Positions 1 to 8,612 of a DNA stretch of 64,000 nt are shown here, in pieces; position 1 is the first letter of the stretch; every line of letters starts with the position of its first letter. The position numbers and the translations under genes are program-made. This DNA comes from CAIMUX01 sp964473865 (GTDB lineage Bacteria > Eisenbacteria > RBG-16-71-46 > CAIMUX01). The DNA lies in assembly GCA_964473865.1 (NCBI GenBank), contig CAYYQN010000009.1, forward strand, positions 1 through 64,000, written 5' to 3'. Below the pieces are notes generated by a model. The model was not told the DNA's origin, did not search any database, and worked only from the letters and a program-made list of their open reading frames with translations.

Positions 1-131
1 TCAGCTCGCGCCTCACCTAGGATCGCCCAACTCCAATCTTCCGGCCACGACCAGCTCCTTTCGGTAGTGGCGGTTACCGCTCCAACTACCAGCCATAGAG
101 GGGATCTCCTCACCGACCACAATTGCTGGGG

Positions 132-160
132 TTGACACAACTCCCGGGGGCTGCTAGGTT
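132..160 (+). promoter_or_regulatory. Putative sigma70-type promoter for the M23 peptidase gene
   Basis: TTGACA at 132-137 is followed after 17 bases by TAGGTT at 155-160. The -35 is perfect and the -10 matches weakly. It lies 66 bases upstream of the TTG start at 226. The rest of 1-225 shows no gene I can support. Confidence 0.4.
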
Positions 161-225
161 GCCGCGGGTGTCACCTGCGCTGCGCGCCGCGCGGACCACG
201 GAAGGCCGGTACAGGGGGAAGACCG

Positions 226-1161
226 TTGGCAAAGAAGAGCTGGAACGTCGTGTTGATCCCGGAAGGGGGCGGAGCCGTCCGAAGTCTCCGGATACCAGTC
301 CGGCTCATGCAACTGGCCCTGGCGGTTGGGTGTCTGGGCCTGGTGATGATGGCCGGGTCCGTCGGCCTTCATGTGCGGGCCCTGCGGGGCCTCCAGTCCG
401 TGACTTCCCTGAAACAGGAAAACGCTACGCTCCGGAGCCACCTGTCGGAAGTCGACCAGGCTCTGAACCGCGTCGAGGGAATGGTGCGCGATGGAGAGCG
501 GATGGAGAGACAAGCTCGGCTGCTCGCCGGGGTTTCTCCGGAAGACGCGGCCGACCTTCCGGGAAAGGGTGGACCATTCGTCGACCCCTTACCGCCGGGG
601 GCCGTCACAACTACTGATCCTTCCCTGCGCCGCGCCGTTGACGACCAGTCGCGCCGGCTGGACACCTTGTCGCGGAAGGCGTCCTCGCAGCGCCGGAACC
701 TCGAGCAGACGGTGATCACCCTGAAGAGCCTGGGAGACAAGCTCGATCATACTCCCTCGATCTGCCCGCTGCGCGGGCCGTTCGTGCTGTCGAGCGGCTT
801 CGGCCAGCGTCCAGACCCGTTCACGGGGGAGCGGGCTTTTCACTCCGGCGTGGATCTTCGGGCGGCCTATGGCACGCCGGTCCAGGTTGCCGCTTCCGGG
901 GAAGTGAACTCGGTCGGGTCCGAAGGGGAGTACGGCCTGACGGTGCGTGTGAAGCACGGGTACGGACTGGAGACGGCGTACTGCCACCTGTCAGAGGCGC
1001 GGGTGCGGCCGGGGCAGGTGTTGAAACGCGGCGACATGATCGGTGCTGTAGGAACCTCGGGCCGGTCAACCGGAGCGCACCTTCACTACGAAACCCGGGT
1101 CGACGGCGTTCTGCGCGATCCCGCCGCCTACATCCTGATGCCGCGCGGTCTGACCGACTGA
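226..1161 (+). CDS. M23 family (LytM-type) metallopeptidase, membrane anchored
   Basis: A 311-residue protein that probably cuts peptidoglycan cross-links in the periplasm. Residues 27-50 form one N-terminal membrane segment. Regions rich in charged heptads (about 55-90 and 130-165) look like coiled coil. The C-terminal 110 residues are a LytM/peptidase M23 domain with the zinc ligands HSGVDL (about residue 206) and HLHYE (about residue 285), so the active site appears complete. The start is TTG at 226, placed 7 bases after AGGGGG; no better ATG exists. The next gene, 73 bases on, is a second wall hydrolase, so the pair may act together in division or wall remodelling. The architecture is like EnvC/NlpD-type activators, but with the metal ligands retained, so activity is likely. 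Confidence 0.85.
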   Translation: MAKKSWNVVLIPEGGGAVRSLRIPVRLMQLALAVGCLGLVMMAGSVGLHVRALRGLQSVTSLKQENATLRSHLSEVDQALNRVEGMVRDGERMERQARLLAGVSPEDAADLPGKGGPFVDPLPPGAVTTTDPSLRRAVDDQSRRLDTLSRKASSQRRNLEQTVITLKSLGDKLDHTPSICPLRGPFVLSSGFGQRPDPFTGERAFHSGVDLRAAYGTPVQVAASGEVNSVGSEGEYGLTVRVKHGYGLETAYCHLSEARVRPGQVLKRGDMIGAVGTSGRSTGAHLHYETRVDGVLRDPAAYILMPRGLTD

Positions 1162-1234
1162 GCATTCCTTCGCGCGCCGACTCCCGCTCGGATTCCTGTC
1201 GGAACCGCCGCGGGCACCTGGGGTTGCAGTCGCC

Positions 1235-2599
1235 ATGACCGGAAGGGGGCGATTGCGCACCGCAATGCGACCGCAGCCGAAGTGGGGCACGTGCGTTCTC
1301 CGGGCGCTTTCGAGCCGGTGTCTGGTGGTTCAGCTTGCCGCGATGTCTGTCGGGGTTCCGGCGGTCGCCCGTCCCGCCCTGGAGGTCCGCGCTGTCCGGA
1401 TTGGGGTGACCGCGGAACGTACCCGCCTCGTTCTCGACCTCACCCGGGGCAGACTCGCGCACAGCCACTCCGTTCTTGGTGACAGCGGGCTCGTCGTGCG
1501 CATTCCGGACGCCAAGACTGCAGCGGGGTTCCAGCGTCCCGCCCTGCCCGACGGTCTGTGCCGATCCCTGCGGATCGATCGTTCGCGCCGGGGTGTGCTC
1601 GAGGTAGCGGTTGGGTTCGCTGCGCCGGCGAAGGCCAAGGTCTTCTCGGTCGATGCCGAAAAAGGGCTGCCTCAGCGCCTCGTGATCGATCTGGAGGCCA
1701 GGAGGAGTTTGCAGCCGCCGAAGACGCCGAAATCCGCCCGGGAGGCCCCAGAGGCGGCGCCGGGACCTGGGCCGAACGCAGACCAGGCCTCCGCGTCGGT
1801 AGCCGAGGGCCGACCAACCGGTCCAACTGCTGAGGCTGCGCCCGGAGCCGGTCTGTCGTCCAGGCCCGGAGACGGAGCCGCCATCCCGGTCCCGAAGCGG
1901 ATGGGGCCGCGTGTGGTCATCATTGACCCGGGGCATGGGGGGGCGGACCCCGGTGCCGTGGGGAAGGGCGTCCGGGAGAAGGACGTCTGTCTGGATGTCG
2001 CCAAGAGGCTGGTGGCGGCGCTGAACCAGGCACCGGGGTACCGGGCCGTGATCTCCAGAGCCGATGACCGGCGAGTCGCGCTGGCCGAGAGAATGCGCTT
2101 TGCGGAGCGGGAGGGAGCGGATCTCTTCGTGAGCATCCACGTGAACGCCGCCCGCAGCAGTCGGGCTTCGGGAGCGGAAGTCTACTTCCTTTCCATCGGC
2201 GCAGCGACCGACCGGGCGGCGGCGGAGTTGGCCCGTCTCGAGAACGAGGCCGACCCGGACTTCGTGGTCGAGGAGGATGAGGGGTTGCGGGGCCTGCCTT
2301 TTGCCGTTGACCTCCGGCAGTCGGACACCCTGCTCCGCAGCAGTCGCATTGCGGAAGTGGTGCTCGATGTCCTCACGGCTCGCAACCTCGCCGAGCCCCG
2401 GGGCGTCAAGCAGGCCGGGTTCGCCGTGCTCAAGTCGTATCAGGTGCCTTCGATCCTCGTCGAGGTTGGTTTCATCTCGAGTCCCTCGGAACGAAAGAAA
2501 CTCAAGTCCGCTGATCACCGACAGAAGCTTGCGGACGCGTTGGCGGCGGGGGTGCGGAGGTACTTTGACGTGTTTGCGCCTGCCCGCAACGTTCCCTGA
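1235..2599 (+). CDS. N-acetylmuramoyl-L-alanine amidase with AMIN domain (AmiC-like)
   Basis: A 454-residue zinc amidase that removes stem peptides from peptidoglycan. It has an N-terminal export-like stretch, an AMIN-type beta domain (about 50-150), a Pro/Ala-rich linker (about 155-215) and an Amidase_3 catalytic domain (about 225-445). Visible zinc and catalytic motifs are IDPGHGG (about 229), REKDV, SIHVNA and LVEVGFISS, the last with the catalytic Glu. The Amidase_3 domain holds a regulatory-helix-like insertion (about 320-365) between the zinc His and the final Glu, as in AmiC-type enzymes controlled by EnvC/NlpD. The neighbouring M23 protein would be a natural activator; this is inference. 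ATG at 1235 is the only reasonable start, and its ribosome site is weak. Confidence 0.88.
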   Translation: MTGRGRLRTAMRPQPKWGTCVLRALSSRCLVVQLAAMSVGVPAVARPALEVRAVRIGVTAERTRLVLDLTRGRLAHSHSVLGDSGLVVRIPDAKTAAGFQRPALPDGLCRSLRIDRSRRGVLEVAVGFAAPAKAKVFSVDAEKGLPQRLVIDLEARRSLQPPKTPKSAREAPEAAPGPGPNADQASASVAEGRPTGPTAEAAPGAGLSSRPGDGAAIPVPKRMGPRVVIIDPGHGGADPGAVGKGVREKDVCLDVAKRLVAALNQAPGYRAVISRADDRRVALAERMRFAEREGADLFVSIHVNAARSSRASGAEVYFLSIGAATDRAAAELARLENEADPDFVVEEDEGLRGLPFAVDLRQSDTLLRSSRIAEVVLDVLTARNLAEPRGVKQAGFAVLKSYQVPSILVEVGFISSPSERKKLKSADHRQKLADALAAGVRRYFDVFAPARNVP

Positions 2600-2804
2600 T
2601 GGTGGTGGTCAGGAGATTGGGTTGATCTCGGCGTAGCCGCGGCGGCACTCCGGCCATCGGTCCGGCTTACGGTTTGTCCGCGCCAGCCGCCTCTGCCTCC
2701 TCTTCCACCAGGAGCAGACCCGGCGACGACCCAAGGAAGCATCAAGAAGCAGCTCAGACCGGCCGATGCCCTTTCTGGACGCACATTCCGAGAAAGGAGC
2801 CTCG

Positions 2805-3203
2805 ATGGACCCGGCGCGCCTTCCCGAAGGGATCCCGGAGCAATTCCTGCTCGACCTCTTTATCCGCTCGGGTGGGGAAACGGTCGCCAGGATGCGCGTT
2901 GCGCTCCAGGAATGGACCGGGACCGGGAGCGAGACGGCACTCGCCGATGTGCGGAGGTATGCGCACAATCTGAAGGGAGCGTCTCTCCAACTCGGCTTCG
3001 ACGAGGTTGCGCGCCTCACGAGCGGCCTCGAGCGCTGCGTGAGCAGCCTCCTGCGCCAGCAGAGGCCGGGCAGACCGGAAGAGCTCGAGCTGCTTGCGGC
3101 CGCTGTGGAGTCCGCCGCCGCCGCCCTCGAAGCCCTCGCCTCGGCCAACCCCCTTCCGGATCTGAAGGCGGTGACCGAACGGCTTGAGTCTGATCTCCCA
3201 TGA
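2805..3203 (+). CDS. Hpt (histidine phosphotransfer) domain protein
   Basis: A 132-residue single-domain phosphotransfer protein. The motif AHNLKGAS near residue 48 carries the phospho-accepting His, followed by the usual LG pair. No kinase or receiver domain is attached, so it must relay phosphate for a partner coded elsewhere. I chose ATG 2805 over the upstream in-frame ATG 2766 because AAAGGAG sits 5 bases before it. Its stop overlaps the ATG of the HDOD gene (ATGA), so the two are translationally coupled. Together with motAB downstream this suggests a signalling or motility locus. Confidence 0.8.
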   Translation: MDPARLPEGIPEQFLLDLFIRSGGETVARMRVALQEWTGTGSETALADVRRYAHNLKGASLQLGFDEVARLTSGLERCVSSLLRQQRPGRPEELELLAAAVESAAAALEALASANPLPDLKAVTERLESDLP

Positions 3204-4303
3204 GCGAACGGTCCCCGCAGGTCGGGTCCCGGGAGGGACCGCCGCCGGATCCCGCGCCTCTGGCGAATGCCAACGCGCTCGGCGCGGACCTCATCCAGGC
3301 ACTGGACCGGATCGAGGGGCTGCCCGCTCTACCCGAGGTCGTGACCCGCGTGCTGGCGCTGGCCGATGATCCGGATTCCTCTGCGCGCGACGTAGCCGAC
3401 ATGGTGAGCGGCGATCAGGCGACAGCGGCGGCGGTCCTCCGGCTGGTGAATGCGCCGTTCTTCGGCCTCGGCCGGAAGATCAGCTCGATCCAGCACGCGG
3501 TGCTTCTTCTGGGAGTGCGTACGGTCCGCAACCTCGTGCTTTCGGCCGTTCTGGTCAAGAGCTTCGGTGAGTCGTCCCGGGATCGCCGCCTGGACCGCGG
3601 TCGGCTGTGGCGTCACGCCGTGGCCTGCGCCGCCGGATCGCGGATGCTCTCGCGACGGCTCGGAGGGGAAGACCCCGAAGAGGCCTTCCTCGGGGGACTG
3701 GTCCACGACATGGGGATTGTCGTCTTGGATCAGTTCTTCCACGACGGATTCCGACAGGTGGCCGACCTTGCGATCGGCATGAACATGCCGCTGACCGACG
3801 CCGAGCGTGAGGTCTTCGGCCGCGATCACGCTTTTGTCGGACGTCAGCTGGCGCGGCGCTGGAACTTCCCGGCGGCCGTGGCCGAGGCTATCGGGTGCCA
3901 CCAGGATCCCGCTCGAGCGCGGCTCAACCCTCGGCTGGCCGCGATCGTCCATCTGACCGACTGGCTGGAAACGGCTCCCTCCGCGGCGGCGCGCGCCGGA
4001 GATCCCTCGGTGGCCCCCGACGGAGCGACGGGGGATCCGGCGGCCGGTCCGGCCGTTGCGACGAGTGAGCTCTGCGGGGTGGAGCCCACCGGGAGCGGAG
4101 CGGACGACCGACCCGCCCAGAGGCCCGCGGAACGGCCCGCGCCGGCGGACGAGGAATCGCTCGATCCGTTCTGCGCGCCGGGATCGCTCGATCCGGCCGC
4201 ACTCGAGGTGCTCGGCCTCGGATTCCCGGACCTGGAGCCGCTCCATATCGCCGTGGCGGAGGAACGTTCGCGCACGGCAACGCTGATGTCGGTTCTCGCT
4301 TGA
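3200..4303 (+). CDS. HDOD domain protein
   Basis: A 367-residue cytoplasmic signalling protein. The HDOD domain spans about 30-235: it begins at LPALPEVV, has the conserved NAPFFG segment and the GVRTVRNLVL helix, and ends in the HD-like AEAIGCHH-type region without full HD hydrolase motifs. HDOD proteins are non-enzymatic relatives of HD phosphohydrolases found in chemotaxis and stress signalling. Residues 250-335 are low-complexity, Ala/Pro/Glu-rich and probably disordered. The gene overlaps the Hpt gene by four bases and precedes motAB by 43 bases. Confidence 0.85.
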   Translation: MSERSPQVGSREGPPPDPAPLANANALGADLIQALDRIEGLPALPEVVTRVLALADDPDSSARDVADMVSGDQATAAAVLRLVNAPFFGLGRKISSIQHAVLLLGVRTVRNLVLSAVLVKSFGESSRDRRLDRGRLWRHAVACAAGSRMLSRRLGGEDPEEAFLGGLVHDMGIVVLDQFFHDGFRQVADLAIGMNMPLTDAEREVFGRDHAFVGRQLARRWNFPAAVAEAIGCHQDPARARLNPRLAAIVHLTDWLETAPSAAARAGDPSVAPDGATGDPAAGPAVATSELCGVEPTGSGADDRPAQRPAERPAPADEESLDPFCAPGSLDPAALEVLGLGFPDLEPLHIAVAEERSRTATLMSVLA

Positions 4304-4346
4304 GTCGCAGCCGGATGGCTTCCGGGGTCCGCGGGAGGGGATAGGT

Positions 4347-5123
4347 TTGGACCGGTCAACCGTGCTCGGCATCGCCCTGGGAGTCGTGTTCATCGGGGGC
4401 GCGGTCTTTGTCGGCCCGGCCGCCCGGACCTTCTGGAACCTCCCCTCCGTGCTGATCGTCGGCGGCGGGGTCATCGCCACAACCTTCATCCGCTTTCCGG
4501 CGCCGGTGGTTCTCGGCAGCGTGCGCGTCATCGGCCGGGCCTTTTCCGATCGGATGGAATCGCCTGTCGAGCTTGTGCACGACCTGGTGCGTCTCGCCTA
4601 TACGGTACGCAAGAACAGCCTGCTCGCGATGGAGCGCGAGGTCGTGCGGGAGCGCTTCCTGCGCCGGGGCATTGAACTCTGTGTGGACGGAATCGATCCC
4701 ACCACCATCGAGTCGGTCCTGCGGTCCGAGGGCGCCTCGATCCTGGAACGGCATGAGCGCGGGCAGCGGATCCTGCGCGGCATGGGGAACTCGGCGCCGG
4801 CGTTCGGAATGATCGGGACCCTCATCGGGCTCGTGCAGATGCTCACCATGATGGATGATCCGTCGAAACTCGGCGCCTCCATGGCGGTGGCGATGCTGAC
4901 CACCTTCTATGGCGCACTCCTGGCCTACCTGGTCTTCCTGCCTCTCGCCGACAAGCTGGGGGAACGAGCGCGGCAGGAAGTGGTCAGCCGGGAGATCATC
5001 ATCCAGGGATTGGTCTCGATTCTGGCCGGAACACATCCTCGTCTCGTGGAACGCCGACTGCTGGGTCTTCTCGACCCCGAGATGCAGCCGGCCGCCCGCA
5101 CGCGCCACGCGCGGGCCGCCTGA
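4347..5123 (+). CDS. motA: Flagellar motor stator protein MotA (PomA-type)
   Basis: A 258-residue inner-membrane stator subunit of the MotA/TolQ/ExbB superfamily. Four membrane segments are visible (about 6-25, 32-50, 150-175 and 183-205). Between the first and second pairs lies a long cytoplasmic part with charged residues (RKNSLLAMERE) for rotor contact. The segment NSAPAFGMIGTLIGLVQML and the following MAVAMLTTFYGALLAY match the proton-channel helices 3 and 4 of MotA. Start is TTG 4347, 7 bases after GGGAGGGG. motB follows after 9 bases. The local gene order with Hpt and HDOD proteins points to motility control; no flagellin or basal-body genes are in this window. Confidence 0.9.
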   Translation: MDRSTVLGIALGVVFIGGAVFVGPAARTFWNLPSVLIVGGGVIATTFIRFPAPVVLGSVRVIGRAFSDRMESPVELVHDLVRLAYTVRKNSLLAMEREVVRERFLRRGIELCVDGIDPTTIESVLRSEGASILERHERGQRILRGMGNSAPAFGMIGTLIGLVQMLTMMDDPSKLGASMAVAMLTTFYGALLAYLVFLPLADKLGERARQEVVSREIIIQGLVSILAGTHPRLVERRLLGLLDPEMQPAARTRHARAA

Positions 5124-5132
5124 GGCGACGCC

Positions 5133-5897
5133 GTGCCGTCCGATCGTCGCTTCCACCTGTTGCCGAGGGTCGAATCGGGCAGTGCACCGGAGTGGGCGAT
5201 CACCTACGCCGATCTGGTCACTCTGGTGCTGATCTTCTTCATTGCGCTCTTCTCCTTCTCCAGCCTGGACGCGGCCAAGTACCGGGCAATGGCTGCGGGG
5301 TTGCGGTCGGCGTTCGGGGCGAAGAACCTGCCCCTGGCCTCGGCGCCTCGCGGACCTTCAGACACGGACGACGGAGCCGCCGCATCGGGTATCCAGGCCG
5401 AGCGCGAGTTGGAAGGTCTGGCGGCTTCCGGCGGACCAGGCGGCCCGTTCGAGATCCATCGTTCGGCCGAAGGGCTGCGGCTGCGCGTGACCGACCGTCT
5501 TATGTTTGCCGTGGCGAGCGCCGATCTTGCACCCGAGGCGTCTGGATTTCTCGACAAGCTTGCCCCGATTCTCTGTCGCTATCCCTACCGGGTGGAGGTG
5601 CAGGGGCACACGGATGGCCTACCGATCCGGAATCAGATCTACCCGTCGAACTGGGAGCTCTCCGGGTCGCGCGCCGGAACGGTGGTGCGCGAGCTCATCG
5701 CTCGTGGCGTGCCCGGGGAACGGCTGCGGGCCGTGGGCCTCGCGGACATGCACCCCTTGGCCTCGGAAGAAGTCGAGGCTGGGCGCAGCCGCAATCGGCG
5801 TGTGGAGTTCCTCCTCACCCATACCCCGGCCAAGACGGTCGCCTCGGCTCCCGCTTCCCAGGAGGAGCCGCCAGCGGCAGCGCCGGCCGCGCGCTGA
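5133..5897 (+). CDS. motB: Flagellar motor protein MotB (OmpA-like C-terminus)
   Basis: A 254-residue stator partner of MotA. The N-terminus has the plug/TM motif WAITYADLVTLVL, with the single Asp (about residue 27) that carries protons in MotB. A linker (about 60-140) leads to an OmpA-like peptidoglycan-binding domain with GHTDGLPIRN, NWELSGSRA and NRRVEFLL. Start is GTG 5133, nine bases after motA ends, so the two are co-transcribed. The length is normal for the family, followed by a short Ala/Pro-rich tail. Confidence 0.9.
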   Translation: MPSDRRFHLLPRVESGSAPEWAITYADLVTLVLIFFIALFSFSSLDAAKYRAMAAGLRSAFGAKNLPLASAPRGPSDTDDGAAASGIQAERELEGLAASGGPGGPFEIHRSAEGLRLRVTDRLMFAVASADLAPEASGFLDKLAPILCRYPYRVEVQGHTDGLPIRNQIYPSNWELSGSRAGTVVRELIARGVPGERLRAVGLADMHPLASEEVEAGRSRNRRVEFLLTHTPAKTVASAPASQEEPPAAAPAAR

Positions 5898-5979
5898 ATC
5901 GTGACGCCAACCGCGCCATCCGGACACTACGCGGCCGGGCATTCAGATGCGGCATCGGGGTTGCGCCGGAGCGTGCCGC

Positions 5980-7638
5980 CTAACGGAGGAGGGACGGCTC
6001 GTACTCCTCCGGGGCCCGGTACCCGAGTATCTCCAGCACCGTGGCGGCGACGTTGGCCAGGCCGGCGTCCGGCAGATCCTCGCTGAGGGCCCGCGCGCCG
6101 GGCCCGGCATAGTCTGCGAGGATGAACGGGACCGGGTTCAGACTGTGACTCGTCTTGGGCTTGGGCTGACCCGTGGCTCGATCGCAGTCAATCGCTCCCT
6201 CCTTGGTCCGCTCGTACATCTCGTCGGCGTTGCCGTGATCCGCCGTGATCAGCGCGACCCCGCGCAGGGACTCGACGGCCCCCAGCAACCGTCGCAGGGC
6301 GAGATCGACCGCTTCCACGGCGAGAATCGCCGCATCCCGCACACCCGTGTGTCCTACCATGTCGCCATTGGCATAATTGACGCGAAGGAACCGATGCTTG
6401 CCGGAGCACAGAGCCTCGGTGACCGCGTCGGTGATCTCCGCCGCCTTCATCCAGGGGCGCTGCTCGAACGGTACGCGGTCGGAGGGGATTTCCAGGTACG
6501 TCTCGCTCCTCTCGTCGAACTTGCCGCCGCGATTCCCGTTCCAGAAGTACGTCACATGCCCGAATTTCTGGGTCTCGCTGGAGGCGAACTGAGTCACGTG
6601 GTTGCGCGCCAGGTACTCGCCCAGCGTCCGGTCCAGGGCCGGCGGCGCCACGAGGAAGGCGCGCGGAATGTGATAGTCGCCGTCGTACTGCATCATCCCG
6701 GCATAGCAGACCCGCGGGCGCGCGCCTCGGTCGAAGTGGGGAAGATCGTCCTGCTCGAACGCGCGGCTGATCTCGATGGCGCGATCGCCGCGGAAGTTGA
6801 AGAAGACCACGGAGGCATCGTCCCGGATGGGGCCCACCGGACTGCCGTCGATCCCCACGATGACAAAGGGGGGAAGGAACTGGTCGGTCAGCGCCGGGTC
6901 CTCCCGGCGGTAGGTTTCCACGGCCTCCCGGGCGCTGGTGAATCCGCGTCCCTGCCCGTGGACGTGCGCGTTCCAGCCTCGCTCCACGATGCGCCAGTCC
7001 GCCTCATAGCGATCCATCGTGGTGACCATCCGGCCGCCCCCCGAGGCAATGCGATAGTTGCGTCCCTCCACTCCATGGAGGCGGGCGAGGACCGATTCCA
7101 GGCGGTCCACGTAGATCAATGCCGAGGTTTCGGGTACGTCTCGCCCGTCCAGAAGAGGGTGGACGAAGAGCTGCCGGATTCCCTCCGCCGCCGCGCGCTC
7201 GATCATGGCCACGAGGTGGTCGATGTGCGAGTGGACGTTCCCGTCGGAGAGCAGGCCGATGAAGTGCAACGGGGTGTCGTGGTGCAGGCAGTTCTGTCGG
7301 AGCCGGGCCCACGCGTCGCCGCGAAAGAGCCGTCCATCCGCGAGAGCGCGGTTGACCAGCTTGGCCCCTTGGTCGAATACCCGGCCGGCACCCAGAGCGT
7401 TGTGCCCGACTTCGGAGTTCCCCATGTCGCCGTCATCCGGCAGACCGACGGCGGTCCCGTGGGCGCGCAGGGTGCGCCAGGGAAAGCGGGCCCGCAGCGC
7501 GTCGAGCGTGGGCGTGCGCGCCAGCGCCACCGCGTCCCCCTCGTCGCCCCGGCCGCAACCGATCCCATCCATGATCACCGCGATGACCGGCCCAGCCGGC
7601 GGCTCCGCGCCCGGCCGGCGCCGAAGAGTCCAATCCAT
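5980..7638 (-). CDS. gpmI: 2,3-bisphosphoglycerate-independent phosphoglycerate mutase
   Basis: A 552-residue manganese-dependent enzyme that interconverts 3- and 2-phosphoglycerate in glycolysis. The N-terminal metal site MDGIG replaces the more common DGWG/DGFG. The nucleophile motif GDMGNSEVGHN is present, the substrate region includes HSHIDHL and DGRDVP, and the C-terminal metal motif is TADHGNADEM. The length is at the upper end for bacteria (about 510) and resembles the longer plant-like forms. I chose ATG 7638 rather than the in-frame start at 7668 because GGAGG lies 5 bases upstream of it. It is convergent with motB and divergent from the TlpA-like gene, so it is probably monocistronic. 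Confidence 0.92.
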   Translation of the reverse strand: MDWTLRRRPGAEPPAGPVIAVIMDGIGCGRGDEGDAVALARTPTLDALRARFPWRTLRAHGTAVGLPDDGDMGNSEVGHNALGAGRVFDQGAKLVNRALADGRLFRGDAWARLRQNCLHHDTPLHFIGLLSDGNVHSHIDHLVAMIERAAAEGIRQLFVHPLLDGRDVPETSALIYVDRLESVLARLHGVEGRNYRIASGGGRMVTTMDRYEADWRIVERGWNAHVHGQGRGFTSAREAVETYRREDPALTDQFLPPFVIVGIDGSPVGPIRDDASVVFFNFRGDRAIEISRAFEQDDLPHFDRGARPRVCYAGMMQYDGDYHIPRAFLVAPPALDRTLGEYLARNHVTQFASSETQKFGHVTYFWNGNRGGKFDERSETYLEIPSDRVPFEQRPWMKAAEITDAVTEALCSGKHRFLRVNYANGDMVGHTGVRDAAILAVEAVDLALRRLLGAVESLRGVALITADHGNADEMYERTKEGAIDCDRATGQPKPKTSHSLNPVPFILADYAGPGARALSEDLPDAGLANVAATVLEILGYRAPEEYEPSLLR

Positions 7639-7806
7639 CGTTCCTCCGTGTGCCGAACCAACCCGCATGTATGACGCCCGCCGGGTCGACGACGAGTGCC
7701 GCCCAGTCCCGGAATCCCCTGGGCCTGTCCCCGGCGTGCCCCGGGGCTGACCTGTCCCATTGTACGACGAGGGTCCGATCCTTTCCGCAGTCTGAGGAGG
7801 TGCGCT

Positions 7807-7926
7807 ATGCTGGGTGCTCTGCGGCGCGGGCGGAGTGAAGCGGAAGTCCCGCTCGCGGCCCGGCGGATGTCTGGCTGCCCCGCTGTGTGCGCGGCGAGAT
7901 GCACCCTCACAGCCAGGGAGGAGTAA
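7807..7926 (+). CDS. Possible 39-residue leader or small ORF upstream of the TlpA-like gene
   Basis: ATG 7807 follows TGAGGAGGTG, a strong ribosome site, and the frame stops at TAA 7924-7926, two bases before the GTG of the TlpA-like gene. The product is Arg/Ala-rich with three Cys and resembles no family I know. It could be a translated leader that couples to the next gene, or chance in GC-rich DNA. The rest of 7639-7928 shows nothing else. Confidence 0.2.
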   Translation: MLGALRRGRSEAEVPLAARRMSGCPAVCAARCTLTAREE

Positions 7927-7928
7927 CC

Positions 7929-8510
7929 GTGTCGATTCGGAGGTCGAGGACCGGCGCCCATCCGTTCCGGGCGATCCCGGGAACCGTTGCCTGCATTCTG
8001 CTCCTGGCCACGGCCTGTGGAGGCCGAGAGCCGCGTCGAGAAGAACCCGCGCCGCAGGGGCCCGGCCCCGGGGATTCCGCGCGCCAGGATCGACGTCCCG
8101 CGCCTGAGTTCTCCCTGCCGGATCTCAGTGGCCGCGCCGTCCGCCTGGCTGAGTTCCGGGGCCAGGTCGTGATGGTGAACTTCTGGGCAACGTGGTGCCC
8201 CCCGTGCCTGGCTGAGATCCCCGACTTCATCGCCCTGCAGGAGGAGCTTGGCCCCCGGGGGCTCCGCATCATCGGCATCTCCCTGGATGACGAAGGGGCG
8301 GCGAAGGTCGGTCCGTTTGCGTCCCGGAATCGGATCAACTACACGATGCTGGTCAACGGCAACGACGCGGCGATTGCCTATGGCGGAGTCGAAGGCATCC
8401 CCACGACCTTCCTCCTGGATCGTCGCGGCCGAATCGTGGAGAGGCGTGCCGGAGTCGCGCCGCGAGAGCATTGGCGCCAGGCAATCACCTCGCTTCTCCG
8501 GGAGGAGTGA
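7929..8510 (+). CDS. TlpA/ResA-like thioredoxin lipoprotein
   Basis: A 193-residue extracytoplasmic thiol-disulfide protein. It starts with a lipoprotein signal ending in LLLATAC (Cys about residue 26), then a Pro-rich linker and a TlpA-type thioredoxin fold. The redox motif is WATWCPPC (about 92-95), and the cis-Pro motif GIPTTFLLD is present. Such proteins reduce apocytochrome c or other exported Cys proteins. The multiheme cytochromes at 51.8-54.5 kb would be possible clients; this is inference. Start is GTG 7929 after GGGAGGAG, which fits the lipoprotein signal better than the upstream ATG 7887. Confidence 0.85.
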   Translation: MSIRRSRTGAHPFRAIPGTVACILLLATACGGREPRREEPAPQGPGPGDSARQDRRPAPEFSLPDLSGRAVRLAEFRGQVVMVNFWATWCPPCLAEIPDFIALQEELGPRGLRIIGISLDDEGAAKVGPFASRNRINYTMLVNGNDAAIAYGGVEGIPTTFLLDRRGRIVERRAGVAPREHWRQAITSLLREE

Positions 8511-8612
8511 GCCGGCAACCGGCTGCCAGAGCCCGGCAGCGGCGTGCGCGCTGCTCGCCGCGTGACTTTCGAGGGGCAAGGCGGCGACCGGCAGCCAGAG
8601 CCTGGCGGCCTG

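Noticed and set aside
5947..7674. Plus-strand open frame opposite gpmI
   Set aside because: gpmI motifs on the minus strand are complete; the plus frame is its shadow.
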